Shown: positions 59,062 to 64,000 of the stretch, piece after piece
How the letters are laid out: the number at the start of each line of letters is the position of its first letter
Position numbering within the stretch: position 1 is the first letter of the stretch
Origin: JACPPO01 sp965262505
Lineage (GTDB): Bacteria > Acidobacteriota > Vicinamibacteria > Vicinamibacterales > UBA2999
DNA: 64,000 nucleotides
Direction: 5' to 3'
Assembly (NCBI GenBank): GCA_965262505.1
Contig: CBDHFM010000022.1
Span: 1 to 64,000, forward strand
Program-made: the position numbers and the translations under genes
The notes under the pieces: generated by a model
Told to the model about the DNA's origin: nothing
What the model saw: only the letters and a program-made list of their open reading frames with translations
Database searches by the model: none

Positions 59062-60260
59062 TTCATTCCTGCCGCACCTGCGGCTTTACCGGCGAGCAGG
59101 GCCTTGCCGCCGGTCGCGGCGGCCATGAGCGCGCCCGTCATCCCTGCGCCGCCGCCGCCGCCGCTCACGAGCATCCCGGCCAGCTCGCCGACTTTCAGTG
59201 AGGCCATCACGCCGGCCACCATCAACGGCAACAGAATGAGCAACCAGCTCACCATCTGCAACGGATTCTCGACGTTGGCTTGATCGAGAAACGTGGTCAA
59301 GAACCCGAGGGACACGCTCATAAACACGCGCATCACCGCGCCCGCGATCGCGCCGTAGAGCGCGAAGGTGATCATCGACCGGAACCAGCCCCAAAACAGA
59401 AACGCCATCGGCTCAAAGACGAGCCACGGGATCATCATCGGCCCGACGAACACAAGGATCATGATCGCCATCTGCGCCCATATCACCTGGGCGTACGTGA
59501 CGGCGTAGATGATCACCAGACACAGAAAAATAAACCCGCTCATGGTTGTGCCGATGAGGAGCGTACTCATCGCGTCGCCAAAGGCGGTCGTCAGGTCAAA
59601 CCAGGATGTCCCGGCCCACGCATCGGACAGGGCGGTGGTCTGCGTGGTGACGAGATTCCCGAGTTCGATCTGCACGGCGGGCACGATGTCGGACAGAAAA
59701 AACGAGTGCAGCCAGTTGCCCCCGGCGGCAATCATGCCGGGGAACGTGAACGTCATACCGGGGATGTTCGTCGCGTAAAACACGAGCATGACCCACGGGA
59801 TCCATAGGCCGATGACCAGCTCGATGATGGCCCACATGGAGAACGTGCCGGACATGGCGATTTTCACGCCGGTCCAGACGACGACGATCGCCGCAAGTCC
59901 TCGCCACAGCGTGTTGCCGGCCGCGAGAACGACCGGCCCGTTCGTCCGCTGAATCTCCTCCATGACCTGATCGAGAAAGCCTTTGAAGTCGTGTTGGTCC
60001 GCAACGGGAATGTTGGTGGGGACGAGGGGATCGACCTGCTGCCGTGGGGGCGGCTGCGCCAGGACGGGCGTAGCGCACACGATGAGCGCGACGAGCGCGA
60101 AGTACGCCGCGCGCCTCGCGGCACGCCAGGCGCGCGCCCGTGAGGCCGGCGGTCGCCCGTGCAGGGCGTGTACCACCACGCCAGTAGCAGCGGCCCTCTC
60201 GGCGCGCGGCGCGCGGTGAGAGGGTCGCTGCGGAGTCGTTCGTTGCGGTACGGCGGGCAT
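59058..60260 (-). CDS. virB6: VirB6/TrbL-type polytopic channel protein
   Basis: The 400-residue product has an N-terminal signal-like helix (AYFALVALIVCATPVLAQ), at least six membrane segments (for example IVVVWTGVKIAMSGTFSMWA, FIFLCLVIIYAVTYAQVIWA, MISWLVFEP-like MMIPWLVFEPMAFLFWGW) and a Gly/Ala-rich C-terminus. This is the TrbL/VirB6 pattern. The protein forms part of the inner-membrane pore for DNA. The exact start is uncertain because the first about 50 residues are basic and atypical. Confidence 0.85.
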   Translation of the reverse strand: MPAVPQRTTPQRPSHRAPRAERAAATGVVVHALHGRPPASRARAWRAARRAAYFALVALIVCATPVLAQPPPRQQVDPLVPTNIPVADQHDFKGFLDQVMEEIQRTNGPVVLAAGNTLWRGLAAIVVVWTGVKIAMSGTFSMWAIIELVIGLWIPWVMLVFYATNIPGMTFTFPGMIAAGGNWLHSFFLSDIVPAVQIELGNLVTTQTTALSDAWAGTSWFDLTTAFGDAMSTLLIGTTMSGFIFLCLVIIYAVTYAQVIWAQMAIMILVFVGPMMIPWLVFEPMAFLFWGWFRSMITFALYGAIAGAVMRVFMSVSLGFLTTFLDQANVENPLQMVSWLLILLPLMVAGVMASLKVGELAGMLVSGGGGGAGMTGALMAAATGGKALLAGKAAGAAGMK

Positions 60261-60271
60261 GGAACACCCGG

Positions 60272-61165
60272 CTATTGCACAAGGCTAAACAAGAGAGAGT
60301 CGCCGCCGTCGCGGGTCTGCTCGATGCCGCCCCGGCGCAGGTCGTGATCGGCGTGCGCCGCGCGTAGGGCATCAAGCCGTGCCGCCTCGCGTTCGCGTCG
60401 TCGTTCCTCGGCCGCAAGTTCTTCGGCGGCGCGGCGTGCCGCCTCATGCGCGTGGAGCTGTAGAAAAGCGGCGGACACTTCCCCGGCGGTAATGGTGCCT
60501 GTGACCTGGGCCTGTTGGAGCGCCGTGCCTGATTGGTTGGTCTGCCCGCGCAACGCAGCGTACGACTCCCGCGCCGATTGAACGGTCGCGGTTGCGGATG
60601 ACGCGGCCATGTTGACGATCTGACTCTGTGCCGTCCGCTGTTCGCTCTGGTCGCGCAGCCGGCGGTAGTTCGCTGCCGCGCGGTCGGCAAGCGACACGGG
60701 AAACGTGTTGTATTCGGCGAGTACTTCCGCCTCGGTCGTGACGGGCGCAGCGTCCAGCCGAGTACGCCAGTAGTCAGTCATCGACGTACCGCTGGCGCTA
60801 AACAGCTCGAACGCATCTATCAGGCCGGCGGTGGTGGTGCCGGTGTAGTCGGTGCGCCACGCGAGCGCGTCAGAGACATACGTACCGGGCACTGCGGCCA
60901 GCGTCGTAAAGGGATCGGTGAGCGCCCCGACGTGCCCGAGCGCTTCGTTTTTCAGGTGTGCGTACTGGTTCTTGATCTCGGTCATCTGCTCGGTGATTTT
61001 CGAGATTTGCGTCACGCTGTGCGCGATTTGGACGCCCTGATTAGCGATGATGGTCACGCGCTGCGCGAGCGCCGCGAAGTCGGGGACGCCGAAAAGCGCG
61101 TGCGCGGTGGTCGTCCAGAGTAGGGGCGCGAATAGTACGAGCGTCCAAAGGATCGTGTTCTTCAT
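60272..61165 (-). CDS. virB5: VirB5/TrbJ-type pilus-associated protein
   Basis: The about 297-residue product has a signal peptide (MKNTILWTLVLFAPLLWTTT, cleavage after AHA) and a mainly helical mature part with coiled coil (ISKITEQMTEIKNQYAHLKN, AAEELAAEERRREREAARLD). TrbJ/VirB5 proteins sit at the pilus tip or periplasm. I chose the ATG at 61165 because GAAGGAGTCGACCG precedes it. It is 11 bp before virB6. Confidence 0.8.
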   Translation of the reverse strand: MKNTILWTLVLFAPLLWTTTAHALFGVPDFAALAQRVTIIANQGVQIAHSVTQISKITEQMTEIKNQYAHLKNEALGHVGALTDPFTTLAAVPGTYVSDALAWRTDYTGTTTAGLIDAFELFSASGTSMTDYWRTRLDAAPVTTEAEVLAEYNTFPVSLADRAAANYRRLRDQSEQRTAQSQIVNMAASSATATVQSARESYAALRGQTNQSGTALQQAQVTGTITAGEVSAAFLQLHAHEAARRAAEELAAEERRREREAARLDALRAAHADHDLRRGGIEQTRDGGDSLLFSLVQ

Positions 61166-61304
61166 CGGTCGACTCCTTCTCTCCGTGGGCGCGGGCTCAC
61201 GACACATTCTCGAGCCGCGGCAAAAAGCCCGGATAGCCTTCGCGGTCCGGGCGTGTCAACGGCTGCGCCGTCCTCCGCTGCGCTGCGGCACGGCGGCAGT
61301 GATG

Positions 61305-61325
61305 GGCCGGCGGGTTCCGCCGGCC
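61305..61325. terminator. Hairpin between virB10 and virB5
   Basis: GGCCGGCGG-GTT-CCGCCGGCC is a perfect 9-bp hairpin with a 3-base loop and no T-run, in the 170-bp gap between virB10 and virB5. It may reduce read-through or stabilise the upstream mRNA end. Confidence 0.4.
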
Positions 61326-61334
61326 CGGCCCTGC

Positions 61335-62684
61335 TCAGATCGAACGGGGTACAAGCACATCAGACGTCAGCCAGATCCGTAGCCGGTGGCCGGCGCGGAT
61401 CGTGATGGTCGGCAGTCGGTTTAGGAAACGGTCGAGGATGCTCGTCGCGCCCTGGGCGAGCCCTTGCCCTGCGCCCGCCTGGAACCCCTGACGCCCGCCC
61501 GCGTACGGGTCCGATCCGCGCAACGTCAAGCCGCTGATGATGCCGACAGCGCCGACGGCCGCGAACATCGACAAGTAATGGCGGTTCACGCGGTCTTTGA
61601 GTGCGCCCTCTCCGATCTGATTCAGCCCGCGAAACTCAAGTGACACCCATCGACCATCGGGGAAGATGAGCCGGTGAAACCCGACGGCGAGCCGTTCTTG
61701 ATCCTGGCCGACGGTGGCCGACGCGGATCCGACCACGCGCGCGCCGCGCGGGATCACAATCCGCTGCCGGTCGGCCGAGTAGTACGGGACGGACACCGAC
61801 GCAAGGACCGGGCTGGGAAAGTCGCCGTTGAGCTGGGTGACAAGTACGCCCTCGATAAACGAGCCCTCGTAGAGTCGCTCCCATCCTGGCGGGTCGTTGG
61901 GAGTCTGCACAATGGCGGGGTTCGACGGGTCGCCCTGCGCGACGGCCGCGCCGGGGAGTGCGCCCAAGCCGGACGGGTCCGGCGGGGACGGGGGGATCTG
62001 TTGGAGCCCGATCGGGAGCATTGAAGTCGGGTCGATGCCGCCGGTCTGCTCTACATCGAGCGCGGCCAGGGCGGCGACGGTTTCAGCCAAGCTCACGGGC
62101 TGCGGCACGGCGGGGATGCTCGCGGGGGTGTCGGTCGGCCCGCCGGCCTGGGCCGGCGCGGCGGGCTCGGCCGCGGCGGTTGCCGCCGCTGCCGGTGGTA
62201 GCCCGCCGGGGAGTCGGTAGGTGATGACCACGGGCGGGGAGCGAAGCGACCGGGTACGCCGTTCGATGGCTTCAAGGCGTAGGAGTTCGCGGAGCTGCGC
62301 CTCGTCCTCGGTTCGCGGGACGATGCCGGGCGCGGTGCCGTCGGGCAACGTCTCGCCGGTCGTCGGGTCAAAGGCGGGCGTGACGTGCCCGCCGGTCAGG
62401 TGCGTGCCCTCGGCCGCAAGGGTCCGCGCGGCGGCGGCGGCGTCCAGCGCGGCGCGGGTCTCAATGTCCTGTACACGCTGGCCGAGTTCCAGCTCGGCGC
62501 GATCGCCGGCGATCCCCTCGGGCTCAATGAGTGATTCGGGGTCGGTGGGGACCGACGAAAAACACGATTGCATCAGGAACGCGCCGCCGAGAACCACGGC
62601 CAAGACAAGCGCCCCGATCCGGGTGATCCACGATGCTGAAAATGCGCCCGCAGCCGGGGCGCTCAGTCGGGTCCAGTTGGGCAT
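61335..62684 (-). CDS. virB10: VirB10/TrbI-type channel scaffold
   Basis: The 449-residue product has an N-terminal membrane helix (ITRIGALVLAVVLGGAFLMQ), a long Pro/Ala-rich periplasmic linker and a C-terminal TrbI domain (FIEGVLVTQLNGDFPSPVLA, RQRIVIPRGARVVGSAS, FHRLIFPDGRWVSLEFRGLN, YLSMFAAVGAVGIISGLTLR). VirB10 spans the envelope and gates the outer-membrane pore. It follows virB9 by 4 bp. Confidence 0.9.
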   Translation of the reverse strand: MPNWTRLSAPAAGAFSASWITRIGALVLAVVLGGAFLMQSCFSSVPTDPESLIEPEGIAGDRAELELGQRVQDIETRAALDAAAAARTLAAEGTHLTGGHVTPAFDPTTGETLPDGTAPGIVPRTEDEAQLRELLRLEAIERRTRSLRSPPVVITYRLPGGLPPAAAATAAAEPAAPAQAGGPTDTPASIPAVPQPVSLAETVAALAALDVEQTGGIDPTSMLPIGLQQIPPSPPDPSGLGALPGAAVAQGDPSNPAIVQTPNDPPGWERLYEGSFIEGVLVTQLNGDFPSPVLASVSVPYYSADRQRIVIPRGARVVGSASATVGQDQERLAVGFHRLIFPDGRWVSLEFRGLNQIGEGALKDRVNRHYLSMFAAVGAVGIISGLTLRGSDPYAGGRQGFQAGAGQGLAQGATSILDRFLNRLPTITIRAGHRLRIWLTSDVLVPRSI

Positions 62685-62688
62685 AGGG

Positions 62689-63552
62689 TCATTCCAAATC
62701 GTCTAGGTCAATCTTCCATCCGGCGCGGTCGTGGCCGATTTGCAGCCAGCCGGACCCGATAAGCCGGCGCACGATAAACAGGCCGTCTTGCTGTAGGTCG
62801 TAGGGGATGAGCGATGGATCGCCGTCGCGGTGTTCGTAGAGCGCGGGCGTCTCCTGGGCAGTCGAGCGGACGTACGTAAACTGGCCGTCATGCCACATGC
62901 CTTGTACGAGGAAGGGCCAGCGCGCGGCCTTGTCGTCTAGTCGATAGGGAAACTCCAAGCGCGTGGGATAGCTCGAACGAAACTCGTTGATCTGCGCGGT
63001 CGCGTTCTGGCGCATCGCGGCGATCTGCGTCTCGGCGTCGATCTGCGCCGCGTGGACGGCCGCGCGGCTTTCCTCGGCCATGAGCTGGTACTCGGCCACG
63101 CGCGACCGCGCGACGAACGCTGGGATCGGCGCGCCGGCCGCCGTCGTGGTGTTCGGGTCGGCGCCGACGCGGACAATCAAATGGGGCGGGGCGTTTCGTT
63201 CGACCACAAGGAACGAATAGATCCGGCCGCTCTCGCAGACAAGGGCGACGTTGGTCTTCACGCCTTCGCCGATCGGTTTCAGGAACGCGAGATTTGCCGC
63301 GCCGGTCAGGTGCCAGTATTCCGAGTCGCCCACAATGAAATCGAGAATGTTCTCGCGTGGCGGCAGTTGGATCACGGTCGTGTGACGGATGCGGGTATTG
63401 ACGTGGATGATCTGATCGGGCGCGTCGTGTACCTGCAGAACGGACGCGCCGGGCGCGGCGTCGGGCGCGGCGGCGGGCGTGTCTTGCGCCAGGGCGAGCG
63501 CCGGGATCAGGCAGATCATCGAGACACGGGCGACGGTTCGGCGGATGGTCAT
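62689..63552 (-). CDS. virB9: VirB9/TrbG-type outer-membrane channel protein
   Basis: The 287-residue product has a signal peptide (ISMICLIPALALA-type RVSMICLIPALALAQ) and the VirB9 fold: an N-terminal beta domain (DQIIHVNTRIRHTTVIQLPP, ILDFIVGDSEYWHL) and C-terminal domain (EFPYRLDDKAARWPFLVQGM, GWLQIGHDRAGWKID). It binds VirB10. A GAGAGGGAACCC site precedes the ATG. Confidence 0.9.
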   Translation of the reverse strand: MTIRRTVARVSMICLIPALALAQDTPAAAPDAAPGASVLQVHDAPDQIIHVNTRIRHTTVIQLPPRENILDFIVGDSEYWHLTGAANLAFLKPIGEGVKTNVALVCESGRIYSFLVVERNAPPHLIVRVGADPNTTTAAGAPIPAFVARSRVAEYQLMAEESRAAVHAAQIDAETQIAAMRQNATAQINEFRSSYPTRLEFPYRLDDKAARWPFLVQGMWHDGQFTYVRSTAQETPALYEHRDGDPSLIPYDLQQDGLFIVRRLIGSGWLQIGHDRAGWKIDLDDLE

Positions 63553-63570
63553 GGGTTCCCTCTCCTGTTC

Positions 63571-64000
63571 TCAGCGCGTGGCGGCAAGGTGGGCGAGCGC
63601 CCCCTCGAGGCCGTGCTGTTTGACGGCCTCGGCGCGGCGGGCACTGTCGCGCGCCGATGATGTGTACAGCCAGTACGATTCGGGATCGACTTCAAGCCGC
63701 ACGGTCGCGGCCATGTTCGGGCGTCGGAGATACAGCTCTTGTTTACTGACGAGCCCCCGGATGGTCGCCACTTCGGACGGGTTCAACCGGAAGGTTTCAG
63801 CGGCCTTCTCGGGTAGCTCGGGGTTCGCGAGAAAGAGTTTGGTGGGCATGGATTCCAGGAGCGCCTCCGCGCCGGCCGTGCCGGTCACGTCCACGGCGCT
63901 TTGGGTCGCCATGATGAGCGCGGCGTTTTTCTTCCGCCACGTCTTGGCGGCTTCCGCGAGGTACGCGAGGACGGCCGGGTCGCGCAAGTAGCGCCACGCT
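63571..64000 (-). CDS. virB4: VirB4/TrbE-type ATPase, C-terminal end (cut by window edge)
   Basis: The visible 142 codons begin AWRYLRDPAVLAYLAEAAKT and continue WRKKNAALIMATQSAVDVTG, LFLANPELPEKAAETFRLNP, RLEVDPESYWLYTSS, the C-terminal end of VirB4/TrbE just after the Walker B Asp-Glu. VirB4 is the largest T4SS ATPase. The rest, and any further genes such as virB1-3, lie beyond 64000. Confidence 0.85.
   Translation of the reverse strand, partial: AWRYLRDPAVLAYLAEAAKTWRKKNAALIMATQSAVDVTGTAGAEALLESMPTKLFLANPELPEKAAETFRLNPSEVATIRGLVSKQELYLRRPNMAATVRLEVDPESYWLYTSSARDSARRAEAVKQHGLEGALAHLAATR

Overview
The window comes from a GC-rich, Gram-negative (diderm) bacterium and looks like a plasmid, or an integrated plasmid or ICE mosaic, rather than ordinary chromosome. 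Reasons: three related RepA initiator genes, each with its own iteron origin; two ParA partition cassettes; one near-complete conjugative type IV secretion (T4SS) gene set plus two decayed copies of part of it; about eleven toxin-antitoxin loci; at least nine intact or broken tyrosine recombinases; and members or remnants of six insertion-sequence families. I saw no rRNA, tRNA, CRISPR array or core housekeeping gene. The exosortase and its sorting-signal protein point to a diderm that makes exopolysaccharide and sorts surface proteins. Acidobacteriota or a similar phylum is possible, but I cannot fix the taxon from the sequence.

Layout. 1-5.5 kb (minus strand): decayed T4SS module 1 (small Ala-rich gene, virB11, virD4, a repeat-rich intergenic region, a frameshifted winged-helix gene, then scraps of virB8, ardC and a VirC1-like parA). 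5.5-13.9 kb: a toxin-antitoxin island (hicAB, a VapC-type PIN pair, an XRE regulator, a broken RelE pair, two RelE pairs) interrupted by a head-to-head integrase pair and an ArdC/VirD4 chimeric pseudogene. 14.2-20.3 kb: an IS3 element, an outer-membrane barrel protein, an IS1380 element that splits a membrane-protein gene, and a XerC/D-like recombinase. 20.6-26.1 kb: a frameshifted unknown gene, a secreted nuclease, decayed T4SS module 2 (virD4 and virB11 fused by a deletion) and hicBA. 26.3-29 kb: parAB, repA1 and oriV1. 29.3-36.6 kb: YtxH-like gene, IS5, then a cargo operon (methyltransferase, tandem exosortase, membrane glycosyltransferase) ending at an integrase scrap. 36.7-41.7 kb: IS remnants, a speD-like gene, truncated repA2 and oriV2, a dead hicBA pair and small unknown genes. 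41.7-46 kb: relaxase remnant, IS3 end, oriV3, repA3, parB/parA2 with a triplicated 5' end, dinJ-yafQ and an antitoxin whose toxin was cut off by an IS3 end. 46.3-48.5 kb: a secreted protein with a C-terminal sorting signal. 49.3-51.9 kb: second head-to-head integrase pair. 52.5-64 kb: IS630 and T4SS module 3 (virB4, virB9, virB10, virB5, virB6, virB8, winged-helix gene, repeat region, virD4, virB11, small gene), open at the right edge.

How the genes fit together. Module 3 could build a mating channel (VirB4 and VirB11 ATPases, VirB6/8/9/10 channel, VirB5) with the VirD4 coupling protein; no intact relaxase is visible. Each of the three modules carries, between virD4 and the winged-helix gene, 12-bp-period repeat arrays whose core differs between modules but is shared within each module, together with interleaved inverted repeats. 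This is the most striking undescribed feature here and may be a module-specific transfer origin or operator read by the winged-helix protein. The three RepA/oriV units show the same behaviour: identical architecture and about 34-bp spacing with different iteron cores, as expected for compatible replicons. The second notable feature is the cargo: a protein with two exosortase-like Cys-Arg-His triads at near-identical spacing, and a plausible substrate with a C-terminal Pro-transmembrane-Arg sorting signal elsewhere in the window.
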